Notes: a model not told the origin generated them from the sequence alone. Numbered from the stretch's first letter, positions 1 through 9,170 are shown. The stretch: 64,000 nt of DNA from an uncultured Bacteroides sp. (GCA_947074275.1 CAMTPA010000002.1:1-64000); one strand, 5' to 3'. Program-made: numbers and translations.

Positions 1-35
1 ATAGTTTGAGTGCTATTATATTGATTAGAATTATC

Positions 36-43
36 TATTTTTG
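36..43 (+). promoter_or_regulatory. -7 promoter box for rlmN
   Basis: TATTTTTG matches the Bacteroidetes -7 consensus TAnnTTTG and lies 29 nt before the rlmN start codon. No convincing -33 TTTG is seen at the usual distance. Confidence 0.5.
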
Positions 44-72
44 CATAAATATTTATTGGAAATTTACCTAAT

Positions 73-1113
73 ATGACTAAATATCCTCTTTTGGGAATGA
101 CATTGGCCGAGTTGCAGCTATTGGTAAAAGATATGGGAATGCCACTCTTTACTGCCAAACAAATAGCTTCTTGGCTTTACGATAAAAAAGTCGATAGTAT
201 TGACGATATGACAAATCTGTCATTGAAGTTTCGTACGATGCTGAAAGAGGATTATGAAGTTGGAGGCACATCTCCTGTAGAAGCGATGCGTTCGGTAGAT
301 GGTACAATAAAGTATTTATATCAAGTCAGTGAAAAGCATTTTGTAGAGGCTGTTTATATACCCGATGAAGATAGGGCTACACTCTGTGTCTCATCTCAAG
401 TGGGTTGTAAAATGAATTGCAAATTCTGTATGACAGGAAAGCAAGGTTTTTCTGCAAACCTAACTGCCAATCAAATATTAAACCAAATTAATTCGCTACC
501 CGAGCGTGATAAGTTGACGAATATCGTGTTTATGGGTATGGGCGAACCGCTTGACAACTTGGATGAAGTGCTGAAAGTGCTGGATATTCTTACCGCTTCT
601 TATGGCTATGGTTGGAGTCCGAAACGTATCACTCTGTCTACTGTGGGTTTGCGCAAAGGCTTGCAACATTTTATCGAAACCAGTGATTGTCACTTAGCTA
701 TTAGCTTACATTCTCCTTTCACTACGCAGCGCACCAGTTTAATGCCAGCCGAAAAAGCTTTTTCGATGTTGGAAATGATAGAATTGTTAAAGAAATATGA
801 TTTTAGCAAACAGCGCAGACTTTCATTCGAGTATATTGTTTTTAAAAACGTAAACGATTCTTTGATGTATGCAAAAGAGTTGGTTAAAATACTACGTGGT
901 CTGGATTGTCGAGTGAACCTGATTCGTTTTCATGCGATTCCCGGAGTTGACTTAGAGGGAGCGGATATGGAGACAATGACTCAATTTAGAGATTATCTCA
1001 CATCGCACGGTGTATTTACAACTATTCGCTCTTCTCGTGGTGAAGATATTTTTGCAGCTTGTGGAATGCTTTCGACTGCAAAGCAGCAGAATGAAAACAA
1101 TGATGAAGTTTAA
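73..1113 (+). CDS. rlmN: 23S rRNA/tRNA adenine-C2 methyltransferase RlmN
   Basis: Radical-SAM enzyme that methylates C2 of A2503 in 23S rRNA and, in the family, A37 of some tRNAs. The radical-SAM cluster motif CKMNCKFC supplies Cys112, Cys116 and Cys119. The substrate region GMGEPL and the C-terminal AACGM, which holds the second catalytic Cys (near 335), are both present. At 346 aa it has the usual length. The N-terminal helical domain that binds RNA is intact. The start lies just after a -7 promoter box. The gene precedes a DUF4837 gene that has its own -7 box, so it may be transcribed alone. Function is secure by motif; nothing is odd. Confidence 0.96.
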   Translation: MTKYPLLGMTLAELQLLVKDMGMPLFTAKQIASWLYDKKVDSIDDMTNLSLKFRTMLKEDYEVGGTSPVEAMRSVDGTIKYLYQVSEKHFVEAVYIPDEDRATLCVSSQVGCKMNCKFCMTGKQGFSANLTANQILNQINSLPERDKLTNIVFMGMGEPLDNLDEVLKVLDILTASYGYGWSPKRITLSTVGLRKGLQHFIETSDCHLAISLHSPFTTQRTSLMPAEKAFSMLEMIELLKKYDFSKQRRLSFEYIVFKNVNDSLMYAKELVKILRGLDCRVNLIRFHAIPGVDLEGADMETMTQFRDYLTSHGVFTTIRSSRGEDIFAACGMLSTAKQQNENNDEV

Positions 1114-1133
1114 TGTCATTTTTATCGTTTGTG

Positions 1134-1141
1134 TAATTTTG
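1134..1141 (+). promoter_or_regulatory. -7 promoter box before the DUF4837 gene
   Basis: TAATTTTG matches TAnnTTTG and lies 29 nt before the ATG, in the short gap after rlmN. It would drive the DUF4837-pdxA-lptE-secG gene run. Confidence 0.45.
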
Positions 1142-1170
1142 AATTTGTATAAACGTCAAATACTAACATT

Positions 1171-2208
1171 ATGAAAAAGTTTTTGTCTTATCTTGGTTTA
1201 GCAATTGTCGTGTTAATCGCCTTCTCGGCTTGTAAAGGACGTAAGGGTATATTGACCCCTACTGCCAGTGGACGACCTTATGAAATACTTGTGGTGGTAA
1301 AACTCGACCTGTGGGAGGCTCCAGCTGGTAGAGCATTGTATGATGTGCTTGATACAGATGTGCCAGGACTTCCACAATCCGAGAGATCTTTCCGTATTAT
1401 GTATACCTCACCTAAAGATTTTGATTCGACACTAAAACTGATACGTAATATTATTATTGTAGATGTTTCGGATATTTACACTAAAGCTGCTTTTAAATTT
1501 TCGAAGGATGTATATGCCTCTCCACAAATGATAATGACAATACAAGCTCCCAACGCAAAAGAGTTTGAAACTTTTGTAGAGGCAAATCGCCAGCAAATTA
1601 TTGATTTCTTCACAAAAGCTGAGATGAACAGACAGATGGCTTTGTTGGAAAGGAAACACAATGATAACGTTGCCCACAAAGTAGACAGTGCTTTTGGCTC
1701 TAAGGTTTGGCTTCCAGCTGAATTAACCTCTTCAAAGCAAGGAAAAGATTTTTTCTGGGCTTCTACTAATACGGCCAGTGGAAATCAGAATTTTGTTATC
1801 TACTCTTATCCTTACACAGATAAAGAAACTTTTACCAAAGAGTATTTTATTCACAAGCGTGACTCTGTGATGCAAGCTAATATTCCTGGTGCTCAAGAAG
1901 GAATGTATATGACAACTGATGCGGTGACGGTAGAAACTAAGCCTATCAATGTGCAAGGCAAATATGCTCAAGAAGCTCGTGGGTTATGGCGTGTGAAGGG
2001 TGACTTTATGGGTGGTCCGTTCGTGTCTCATACTCGCGTTGACACCATAAATAACCGAGTAGTTACTGCTGAGGTATTTGTATATTCACCCAATAAATTG
2101 AAACGCAATTTAATTCGTATGTTAGAAGCTTCTTTGTATACTCTTAAATTGCCAGGTGTAGAAGCAACGACAAATGTTGATACAACCGAAATAGAATCAA
2201 AAAACTAA
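1171..2208 (+). CDS. DUF4837 family lipoprotein
   Basis: A 345-aa protein with a lipoprotein signal: basic MKK, hydrophobic core, and lipobox AFSAC with the lipidated Cys at residue 21. The remainder is a soluble mixed alpha/beta domain that I recognise as DUF4837, a family confined to Bacteroidetes with no known biochemical role. It should be anchored in the envelope. pdxA follows 25 nt downstream, so the two are probably cotranscribed. I recall the family next to rlmN and pdxA in related genomes, but no functional link is established. Confidence 0.85.
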   Translation: MKKFLSYLGLAIVVLIAFSACKGRKGILTPTASGRPYEILVVVKLDLWEAPAGRALYDVLDTDVPGLPQSERSFRIMYTSPKDFDSTLKLIRNIIIVDVSDIYTKAAFKFSKDVYASPQMIMTIQAPNAKEFETFVEANRQQIIDFFTKAEMNRQMALLERKHNDNVAHKVDSAFGSKVWLPAELTSSKQGKDFFWASTNTASGNQNFVIYSYPYTDKETFTKEYFIHKRDSVMQANIPGAQEGMYMTTDAVTVETKPINVQGKYAQEARGLWRVKGDFMGGPFVSHTRVDTINNRVVTAEVFVYSPNKLKRNLIRMLEASLYTLKLPGVEATTNVDTTEIESKN

Positions 2209-2233
2209 GAATAGAATAAAATAAGAACGACTT

Positions 2234-3331
2234 ATGGAAAATAATAAAATTAGAATTGGTATCACACAAGGCGATATCAACGGGGTTGGTTATGAGGTGA
2301 TACTAAAAACGTTTGCCGACCCGATGATGTTGGAATTGTGTACTCCTATTATCTATGGTTCTCCAAAAGTTGCAGCATATCATCGTAAATCACTTGATTT
2401 ACCAACGAGCTTTAGTATTATTCATACCGCTTCAGAAGCTGCTAATAATAGATTGAGCATTGTGAATTGCACCGATGATGAAGTAAAAGTGGAATTTGCT
2501 AAAGCTGATGTTGAAGCTGGTAAAGCTGCTTTTGTTGCTTTAGAGAAAGCAATTGCCGAATATAAGGAGGGATTGATAGATGTTATTGTAACTGCCCCTA
2601 TCAACAAACATACCATTCAGTGTGAAGATTTTGCCTTTCCTGGTCATACAGAATACATCGAGCAAAAGTTAGGAGATGGAAGCAAATCTTTAATGATACT
2701 AATGAGGAATGACTTGCGAGTGGCTTTGGTGACAGGACATATTCCTGTGAAAGATATAGCTGCTTCTATAACAAAAGAGAGAGTTATGGAAAAAATTGCT
2801 ATCTTGAATGCTTCGCTCAAAGTTGATTTTGGCATTGGAGCACCGCGTATTGCTGTTTTATCATTGAATCCTCACGCTGGCGATGAAGGACTTATTGGAA
2901 AAGAAGAAGAAGAGATTATTATTCCCGCTATTCAGGATATGGCAAAAAAAGGATTCTTATGTTACGGGCCTTATCCCGCAGATGGCTTTATGGGTTCTGG
3001 CAACTTTGCTCATTTTGATGGTATTTTGGCAATGTATCACGATCAAGGACTTGCTCCTTTCAAAACATTAGCGATGGAGGATGGAGTAAATTACACCGCT
3101 GGACTTCCTGTGATTCGTACTTCTCCGGCGCACGGCACTGCTTATGATATAGCAGGTAAGGGCGTGGCCAACGAAGATTCCTTTCGTCAGGCTATTTATG
3201 TGGCTATGGATGTTTACCGGAATCGCGAACGTGAGAAAGCGGCCAGAGCGCATCCATTAAGAAAGCAATATTACGAAAAAAGAGATGATAGTGATAAGCT
3301 GAAGCTTGACACAGTTGACGATGATTTATAA
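2234..3331 (+). CDS. pdxA: 4-hydroxythreonine-4-phosphate dehydrogenase PdxA
   Basis: NAD-dependent oxidation of 4-phosphohydroxy-L-threonine in the DXP-dependent pyridoxal phosphate pathway; cytosolic homodimer. Three metal-binding histidines sit in TGHI (169), LNPHAG (214) and MYHDQG (269), with the same spacing as the E. coli residues 166/211/266. The conserved GHTEY and SPAHGTA blocks are also present. Length 365 aa is slightly above the usual 330 or so because of inserts in the N-terminal third and a charged tail. It sits between the DUF4837 lipoprotein and a sigma-54 activator with short gaps, consistent with an operon. Confidence 0.95.
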   Translation: MENNKIRIGITQGDINGVGYEVILKTFADPMMLELCTPIIYGSPKVAAYHRKSLDLPTSFSIIHTASEAANNRLSIVNCTDDEVKVEFAKADVEAGKAAFVALEKAIAEYKEGLIDVIVTAPINKHTIQCEDFAFPGHTEYIEQKLGDGSKSLMILMRNDLRVALVTGHIPVKDIAASITKERVMEKIAILNASLKVDFGIGAPRIAVLSLNPHAGDEGLIGKEEEEIIIPAIQDMAKKGFLCYGPYPADGFMGSGNFAHFDGILAMYHDQGLAPFKTLAMEDGVNYTAGLPVIRTSPAHGTAYDIAGKGVANEDSFRQAIYVAMDVYRNREREKAARAHPLRKQYYEKRDDSDKLKLDTVDDDL

Positions 3332-3359
3332 AGTTTTACGATAGAGTTTTTATTGAGAT

Positions 3360-4574
3360 ATGACAAGGGCGGAAATACAACAGGTGAAACTAAGATTCGG
3401 TATTATTGGTAATAACGAAACTTTATCACGCGATATTGATATTGCTATTCAAGTGGCACCTACCGATCTTTCTGTGCTGATAACAGGTGAAAGTGGAGTG
3501 GGAAAGGAGAGTTTTCCGCAAATTATTCATCAATATAGCAAGCGAAAACACGGCCAATATATAGCAGTAAACTGTGGAGCTATTCCTGAGGGAACTATCG
3601 ATTCTGAATTATTTGGTCACGAGAAAGGTGCTTTCACTGGTGCGATTGGTGAACGTAAAGGCTATTTTGGTGAGGCCAACGGAGGAACCATTTTTCTGGA
3701 TGAGGTAGGTGAGCTGCCTATGTCTACACAAGCACGCCTGCTTCGTGTGCTCGAAAGTGGTGAGTTTATAAAAGTAGGTTCTTCTAAAGTGCAAAAGACG
3801 GATGTGCGTATTGTTGCTGCTACCAATGTAAATTTGATGAGTGCAATAGCCGATGGACGCTTCCGTGAAGACTTGTATTATCGCTTGAATACAGTGCCCA
3901 TACAAGTGCCACCTTTGCGAGAACGGGGGGATGATGTATTATTGCTCTTTCGAAAATTTGCTACCGATTTTGCGGAAAAATATAGAATGCCTGCGATTCA
4001 ATTGACGGAAGATGCTAAACAAGTATTGCTGGCCTATACTTGGCCAGGCAATGTGCGACAACTGAAAAATATCACAGAACAAATATCTATTATAGAAACA
4101 AATCGGGATATTGATGCAAAAATACTGCAAAGCTATTTGCCATCTATTGGCTCTCCACGACTACCAGCCATTATGGGTAAAGATAATAAAAGCTTTGATA
4201 GTGAGCGTGAAATGCTTTATACTCTGTTGTTTGATATGCGGCAAGAAGTGTCCGAATTAAAGGTCATAGTACACAATCTGATGAATGAGCGTGGGGGAGA
4301 CGTTGCTGTAATGAATACTCCTGTGCCAGTTGTTCCTCCAGTTACTACCTTGCCTACAATTATTCATACTGTAAAAACGCCACTGTCTGATATGAGTGAC
4401 ATCCCCGAACCAACTGAGTATGTAGAAGAATCCCTTTCGCTCGATGATGTAGAGAAAGAGATGATACGAAAAGCATTGGAGAAACATAACGGGAAAAGAA
4501 AAAGTGCAGCTCAAGATTTGAATATCTCGGAACGAACACTTTATAGAAAAATAAAAGAATATGGATTGGATTAA
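3360..4574 (+). CDS. sigma-54 activator lacking a receiver domain
   Basis: Bacterial enhancer-binding protein of 404 aa. The AAA+ domain starts almost at the N terminus: Walker A GESGVGKE (43-50), the sigma-54 contact loop GAFTGA (90-95), Walker B GGTIFLDEV (about 109-116). A proline-rich linker (about 320-350) leads to a Fis-type helix-turn-helix at the C terminus ending in SERTLYRKIKEYGLD. No receiver, GAF or PAS domain precedes the ATPase, so activity is probably set by expression level or by an unseen partner. Its 3' end overlaps lptE by 14 nt, implying coupled translation with outer-membrane biogenesis genes. Confidence 0.92.
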   Translation: MTRAEIQQVKLRFGIIGNNETLSRDIDIAIQVAPTDLSVLITGESGVGKESFPQIIHQYSKRKHGQYIAVNCGAIPEGTIDSELFGHEKGAFTGAIGERKGYFGEANGGTIFLDEVGELPMSTQARLLRVLESGEFIKVGSSKVQKTDVRIVAATNVNLMSAIADGRFREDLYYRLNTVPIQVPPLRERGDDVLLLFRKFATDFAEKYRMPAIQLTEDAKQVLLAYTWPGNVRQLKNITEQISIIETNRDIDAKILQSYLPSIGSPRLPAIMGKDNKSFDSEREMLYTLLFDMRQEVSELKVIVHNLMNERGGDVAVMNTPVPVVPPVTTLPTIIHTVKTPLSDMSDIPEPTEYVEESLSLDDVEKEMIRKALEKHNGKRKSAAQDLNISERTLYRKIKEYGLD

Positions 4575-5082
4575 AATAATAAAACACGTAGCACTTATTT
4601 CGGTACTGCCTTTGCTTGTAATGGCTTGTACAATCTCTTATAAATTTAATGGTTCTTCCATCAATTACGACAAGGTTAAAACAATTTGTATTGAAGATTT
4701 TCCTATAAAATCGGCGTATGTATATGCTCCTCTTGGCACACGGTTTAATGACGAGCTACGAGATATATTTATCAGGCAAACCCGACTACAATTGGTGAAA
4801 GCTAATGGTGATTTGCATATTGAAGGAGAAATCACTGGATACAATCAATATAATGAGGCGGTACAAGCCGATGGCTACTCATCGAAAACGAAATTGACTA
4901 TAACGGTGAACGTTCGTTTTGTGAACAATACCAATCATACGGAAGATTTTGAACAACAATTCTCTGCTTTTCGTACGTATGATTCGAGCCAATTGCTCAC
5001 AGCGGTACAAGACCCTTTGATTGCGGAAATGGTTCAGGAGATTGTAGAGCAAATATTTAACGCAACTGTTGCTAACTGGTAA
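4561..5082 (+). CDS. lptE: LPS-assembly lipoprotein LptE
   Basis: Outer-membrane lipoprotein that plugs the LptD barrel and helps deliver LPS to the cell surface. Signal peptide with lipobox LVMAC (Cys23). The following KFNGSSINY and the alternating strand-helix pattern are typical of Bacteroidetes LptE, a divergent family found mostly by position and fold. Length 173 aa is normal. The start lies inside the last codons of the sigma-54 activator gene (14-nt overlap), so translation is probably coupled. A TPR-like gene and secG follow at 7 nt and 5 nt. Confidence 0.85.
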   Translation: MDWIKIIKHVALISVLPLLVMACTISYKFNGSSINYDKVKTICIEDFPIKSAYVYAPLGTRFNDELRDIFIRQTRLQLVKANGDLHIEGEITGYNQYNEAVQADGYSSKTKLTITVNVRFVNNTNHTEDFEQQFSAFRTYDSSQLLTAVQDPLIAEMVQEIVEQIFNATVANW

Positions 5083-5089
5083 TCTATAA

Positions 5090-5842
5090 ATGACAAATTT
5101 GAATCTTCAACAATGGATTCAGCATCCCGAAATGCTGAATAAGGATACATTGTACGAGCTTAGAATGCAGCTTGCACGCTTTCCTTATAGCCAAACGTTG
5201 CGTCTGCTATATCTTAAAAATCTGTTTTTACTTCACGATATTACATTTGGAGCAGAGCTTAAAAAAGCTACTTTATATATCACCAATCGGACAATACTTT
5301 TTTATTTACTCGAAGGAGACAATGTATATCCACTCCGCATAGAAGAAAAAGAGATTGAAAATGGTGAAGTTGTTGATGGCGATCGCACTCTGACACTGAT
5401 AGATGCTTTTTTGGCTAATATGCCCGAAGATGCTGCTGTATCTAAGGATTTGGATTACGCCACGGATTATACCTCTTTTTTGATGGAACACACCGACGGT
5501 GAAACCGAACAAGTAGAGGGTAGCCCTAAGCTAAAGGGGTTTGAACTCATTGATGGTTTCATTGAGCATAGCGAGGCTCAACCAGTTGCTTTTATGCAGT
5601 TGAACGATTTGGATGAAAATCCTGCGAATGACAACTTTGAACATCAACCCTATTTGCAAGAGGATGAAGACAATAGCTATTTTACAGAGACATTGGCTAA
5701 AATATACATAAAACAGCGCAAATATTCCAAGGCACTCGAAATAATTAAAAAGTTAAGTTTGAAATATCCAAAAAAAAATGCTTACTTTGCAGACCAAATT
5801 CGATTCTTGGAGAAATTGATTATTAACGCTAAATCAAAATAA
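5090..5842 (+). CDS. conserved protein with C-terminal TPR-like helices
   Basis: A 250-aa cytoplasmic protein without signal or membrane segments. The N-terminal part is helical; the middle is acidic and low-complexity (about 105-195). The C-terminal 50 residues (FTETLAKIYIKQRKYSKALEI and on) form a helix pair resembling a tetratricopeptide unit. I do not know a function. It lies tightly between lptE and secG, with 5-7 nt gaps, so it belongs to the same transcript and may serve protein assembly at the envelope; that is inference from position only. Confidence 0.75.
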   Translation: MTNLNLQQWIQHPEMLNKDTLYELRMQLARFPYSQTLRLLYLKNLFLLHDITFGAELKKATLYITNRTILFYLLEGDNVYPLRIEEKEIENGEVVDGDRTLTLIDAFLANMPEDAAVSKDLDYATDYTSFLMEHTDGETEQVEGSPKLKGFELIDGFIEHSEAQPVAFMQLNDLDENPANDNFEHQPYLQEDEDNSYFTETLAKIYIKQRKYSKALEIIKKLSLKYPKKNAYFADQIRFLEKLIINAKSK

Positions 5843-5847
5843 CAAAA

Positions 5848-6225
5848 ATGTTTTATCTATTACTAATTATCTTAATGGTTATTGCAGCCGTATTGTTGTG
5901 TTTCATCGTGCTGATTCAAAACTCAAAAGGTGGCGGTCTTGCATCGGGATTCTCATCTTCAAACGCAATTATGGGTGTACGTAAAACTACAGATTTTCTC
6001 GAAAAAGCAACGTGGGGATTGGCTATCTTTATAGTAGTGTTGAGTATTGGTGCTGCGTGGGTAGTTCCAACTCGTATCTCTAAAACACAAAACATTATCT
6101 TAGAACAAGCTCAACAAGAAGAGGGTACAAACCCTTACAATCTTCCAATGGGCACAGCTGCTCCTGTGGTAGAAGAGGTAGAAGTTGAAGCTCCTGTTCA
6201 AGCTACTCAGCAACCAGAAAATTAA
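5848..6225 (+). CDS. secG: protein translocase subunit SecG
   Basis: Small membrane subunit of the SecYEG channel that assists SecA-driven export. Two transmembrane helices (about 2-22 and 52-72) flank the conserved GGGLASGFSSSNAIMG loop. The C-terminal tail is acidic and rich in Pro, Val and Glu, as in other Bacteroidetes SecG. Length 125 aa. It is the last gene of the run that starts at the DUF4837 gene and is followed by a strong terminator. Confidence 0.93.
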   Translation: MFYLLLIILMVIAAVLLCFIVLIQNSKGGGLASGFSSSNAIMGVRKTTDFLEKATWGLAIFIVVLSIGAAWVVPTRISKTQNIILEQAQQEEGTNPYNLPMGTAAPVVEEVEVEAPVQATQQPEN

Positions 6226-6251
6226 CATTCGCACGAATATAGATATATCGT

Positions 6252-6295
6252 AAGGGCGATAGAGTCGTAAAGATTCTATCGCCCTTGCTGTTTTT
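6252..6295 (+). terminator. intrinsic terminator after secG
   Basis: Arms AAGGGCGATAGA and TCTATCGCCCTT form a 12-bp stem, extendable to 14 with a G-U pair, followed by a short T run. It closes the secG operon. Confidence 0.8.
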
Positions 6296-6314
6296 ATGCA
6301 AAAAGATGATGCAA

Positions 6315-6348
6315 TTTGACGCAAACAGTTAATATTTGGCTACCTTTG
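6315..6348 (+). promoter_or_regulatory. promoter of the MFS transporter gene
   Basis: TTTG (6315-6318), a 22-nt spacer, then TACCTTTG (6341-6348): a good match to the Bacteroidetes -33/-7 promoter. The start codon is 40 nt downstream. Confidence 0.65.
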
Positions 6349-6388
6349 TCTAATAAGTATCTATATTAATCCTGTTTTTTATATCACA

Positions 6389-7777
6389 ATGACAGAACTT
6401 TTAAAACAAAAACTCAATGATTCTAAAGTAATGCGCTGGAGTGTGCTTGCTTTGGTTGCTTTCACTATGTTGTGTGGCTATTTCCTAACCGACGTGATGT
6501 CTCCTTTAAAACCGATGCTCGAAAAAGAGTTGATGTGGGATAGCCTCGATTATGGTTTCTTTACCAGTGCCTATGGTTGGTTCAATGTATTCTTACTGAT
6601 GCTTATTTTCGGTGGGATTATTCTCGATAGAATGGGAGTACGCTTCACAGGTTCGTGGGCTTGTGTGTTGATGGTGGTAGGATGTGCCCTGAAATATTAT
6701 GCCGTAGCCTCTACTTTTGCGGAGGGCACCACGATTTTAGGTTTCAAAACGCAAGTGTTTTTGGCAGCTCTTGGCTATGCTATTTTTGGTGTAGGTGTAG
6801 AGATCGTAGGTATTACCGTGTCTAAGATTATCGTGAAATGGTTTAAAGGTAAAGAGTTGGCGTTGGCTATGGGCATCGAGATGTCTACCGCACGCATTGG
6901 TACTACATTGGCTATGGTTCTCACTGTGCCTATGGCCGAATACTTTGGTTTTTACGATGAGCTTGGCACATTTCACACCAACATTCCAATGCCGATTTTA
7001 TTCTGTTTGATTTTGCTTTGCATTGGCACAGTAGCTTTCTTCATTTACAACTTCTACGATAAAAAACTCGACCGGTCTTTGGAAGCCGATGGTGAAGAGC
7101 CCGAAGAACCTTTTCGTGCAAAAGATATATTGCTGATTGTAACTAATAAGGGGTTTTGGCTTATCGCATTGCTTTGCGTGCTGTTCTATTCGGCTGTATT
7201 CCCTTTTATTAAATATGCTGCCGATTTGATGGTGCAGAAGTATCACGTAGACCCTAAATTGGCAGGCACTATTCCTGGTTTGTTGCCTATCGGAGCCATT
7301 ATTCTTACACCTGTGTTCGGTTCGCTCTACGACCGCATTGGCAAGGGGGCTACTCTGATGATTATTGGATCTATAATGCTTATAGTGGTTCACACTTTGT
7401 TTGCTTTGCCTATTTTCAATGTATGGTGGTTTGCCACTATTATTATGATTATTCTTGGTTTTGCGTTCTCGTTGGTTCCTTCGGCTATGTGGCCCTCTGT
7501 GCCCAAAATCATTCCCGAACGGCAGTTGGGTACGGCTTATGCTTTGATTTTCTGGGTGCAAAACTGGGGATTGATGGGTGTGCCTTTGTTGATAGGATGG
7601 GTACTCGACACTTATTGCAAAGGCCCCGTAGTGGACGGCGCACAAACTTATGACTATACATTGCCAATGTCTATTTTCGCTCTTTTTGGTGTGTTGGCTC
7701 TTTTTGTTGGCATTTGGCTGAAAGCCGAAAACAAGAAGAAAGGGTATGGACTTGAACTTCCGAATATTCAAAAATAA
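6389..7777 (+). CDS. major facilitator superfamily transporter
   Basis: A 462-aa inner-membrane protein with about twelve hydrophobic segments in two halves separated by a charged loop near residues 225-245. The loop between helices 2 and 3 carries the MFS signature as GGIILDRMGVRFTG, with a second version, GSLYDRIGKGA, in the C half. The overall look recalls the oxalate/formate antiporter-like branch, but the substrate cannot be read from the sequence. A PqqD-like gene starts 6 nt after its stop and is surely cotranscribed. Confidence 0.88.
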   Translation: MTELLKQKLNDSKVMRWSVLALVAFTMLCGYFLTDVMSPLKPMLEKELMWDSLDYGFFTSAYGWFNVFLLMLIFGGIILDRMGVRFTGSWACVLMVVGCALKYYAVASTFAEGTTILGFKTQVFLAALGYAIFGVGVEIVGITVSKIIVKWFKGKELALAMGIEMSTARIGTTLAMVLTVPMAEYFGFYDELGTFHTNIPMPILFCLILLCIGTVAFFIYNFYDKKLDRSLEADGEEPEEPFRAKDILLIVTNKGFWLIALLCVLFYSAVFPFIKYAADLMVQKYHVDPKLAGTIPGLLPIGAIILTPVFGSLYDRIGKGATLMIIGSIMLIVVHTLFALPIFNVWWFATIIMIILGFAFSLVPSAMWPSVPKIIPERQLGTAYALIFWVQNWGLMGVPLLIGWVLDTYCKGPVVDGAQTYDYTLPMSIFALFGVLALFVGIWLKAENKKKGYGLELPNIQK

Positions 7778-7783
7778 AGGCTT

Positions 7784-8137
7784 ATGGCTACGAAAGAAAA
7801 AATCAACTTGTTGGATGTAGTTCCCTTCCGTAGCACACATATCACAACCGAATGGGAAGACGATTGCATTGTTATCGTCTTTCCACGGTTCAAATATGAG
7901 TGGATGAAACGTTTTATGTTGCCGCGTGGGTTGTCTGCCGATATTAAGGTAAGGCTCGAAGAACACGGCACGGCCGTGTGGCAATTGATTGACGGCGAAC
8001 GAAGTGTAGGGGAGATAATTGAAAAACTCGCAGAACATTTCGAAAACGAAACGAACTACGAGTCACGTGTCACTACTTATATTGCCCAGTTGCAAAAAGA
8101 TGGTTTTATTATTTACCTTCTTCCCGATCAACCTTAG
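7784..8137 (+). CDS. PqqD-like (RRE-fold) protein
   Basis: A 117-aa protein with the PqqD-family layout: beta-strand N terminus, then a winged-helix with LIDGERSVGEIIEKLAEHF and a final LQKDGFI strand. Such domains bind leader peptides in RiPP pathways, but many family members in Bacteroidetes stand alone with unknown roles. No precursor peptide or maturase is nearby; its only partner is the MFS transporter 6 nt upstream. Its last 29 nt overlap the 3' end of the convergent DUF4831 gene. Confidence 0.8.
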   Translation: MATKEKINLLDVVPFRSTHITTEWEDDCIVIVFPRFKYEWMKRFMLPRGLSADIKVRLEEHGTAVWQLIDGERSVGEIIEKLAEHFENETNYESRVTTYIAQLQKDGFIIYLLPDQP

Positions 8138-9170
8138 ACAAGCCTCCTGTTGCAGGGTTGAAGATAACCTTAATCGTTGAGTTTTTATTGAATAGCGCAG
8201 GTGCCAGATACTCTACCGTTCCAAACTGAGTGATAGGCATCTCCTCTTCAAGCAATATTTTTCTGTCTTTTGTGAGGGTTATCATAGCTCTTCCTGGCAC
8301 GTTGTATGCCACTCCATCCACCTTTTTCTTATTATCCTCTTCGGGGATGCTTACTGTTTTCAAATCTTTAATTGATATGTAGATTGGTTCGCCCGAAAGG
8401 TCGTTGTTTCCTACAATACCCAGCTTCTTTGAGAAGCGGAATGCCACCGCTTTGTCCAGCTCTTTATTGGGAGCCACCCGTATAGTATAAGGGATTGGAT
8501 CTATATCGTAATGTCCAGCAAACATTTCCGTCAACGCTTTTTCTTGGTCTTCCAAAGCTTCGAGCATTAGTTTCATTTGTTCGCCATCTTTGGGCATAAA
8601 GTCTGCTTGCCCACGCACCAATGCGTTTTTGCTTTCACGGATGCTATAAATCTCTTTTGCCACCAATTCGGCCATTTTAGCAGTTGAGTTGGCGGTCAAA
8701 ATCTCTTCAGTTAAGAAGTCGCGTGGATCTAATGCTTTTCGCTTTGCTGCTTCGGCAGGTGTGGCTGTGGTTTGTCCCGAACTGCTTCTTGGTACATTTA
8801 TCGATTTGATAAGACCGTCGTCCGTTAGTTCAATAAGCGGTGCGGTAGTTCGGTCTTTCATCTTCACAAAGTAAACGTTCTCTTTGTCGGGCACGCCTGT
8901 TATTTTTGCTGCAACACCCGTCAGGTCGTAATACTCTTCCGGTTCAGTCGACACGTTTTTTAGTCGTAGGTATCTATCGGCATATTTGGCAAACTCACCC
9001 GGTGTGTAGTTCACTTTATTTACTTTTGCTTCTATTTCAATGTAAGTTTTGGGCAGTGCATACGTCACTCCATAATCTTTTCCACGCATCACCCCCGAAA
9101 CTACTTCGGTTTGGGCGAATCCGCTCATCGTGGCTGCCAAAACTCCTGTTAAAAGAACGATTCTCTTCAT
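8109..9170 (-). CDS. DUF4831 family exported protein
   Basis: A 353-aa protein from the chosen start, with a cleavable signal peptide beginning MKRIVLLTG and ending SGFAQ. The body matches DUF4831, a Bacteroidetes family without assigned function that is rich in beta-strands and probably periplasmic or outer-membrane associated. The ORF track starts 12 codons earlier, at 9206, but that Met overlaps the -7 promoter box and precedes the signal peptide, so I use 9170. The 3' end overlaps the PqqD-like gene on the other strand. Confidence 0.85.
   Translation of the reverse strand: MKRIVLLTGVLAATMSGFAQTEVVSGVMRGKDYGVTYALPKTYIEIEAKVNKVNYTPGEFAKYADRYLRLKNVSTEPEEYYDLTGVAAKITGVPDKENVYFVKMKDRTTAPLIELTDDGLIKSINVPRSSSGQTTATPAEAAKRKALDPRDFLTEEILTANSTAKMAELVAKEIYSIRESKNALVRGQADFMPKDGEQMKLMLEALEDQEKALTEMFAGHYDIDPIPYTIRVAPNKELDKAVAFRFSKKLGIVGNNDLSGEPIYISIKDLKTVSIPEEDNKKKVDGVAYNVPGRAMITLTKDRKILLEEEMPITQFGTVEYLAPALFNKNSTIKVIFNPATGGLSKVDREEGK

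Noticed and set aside
6998-8038. 346-aa minus-strand ORF
   Set aside because: Antisense to the MFS and PqqD-like genes; composition (Gln, His, Asn-rich) is that of a shadow frame.
7784-8137. PQQ or RiPP biosynthesis cluster
   Set aside because: Only a PqqD-like domain is present; the radical-SAM genes in the window (rlmN, lipA) are housekeeping enzymes.
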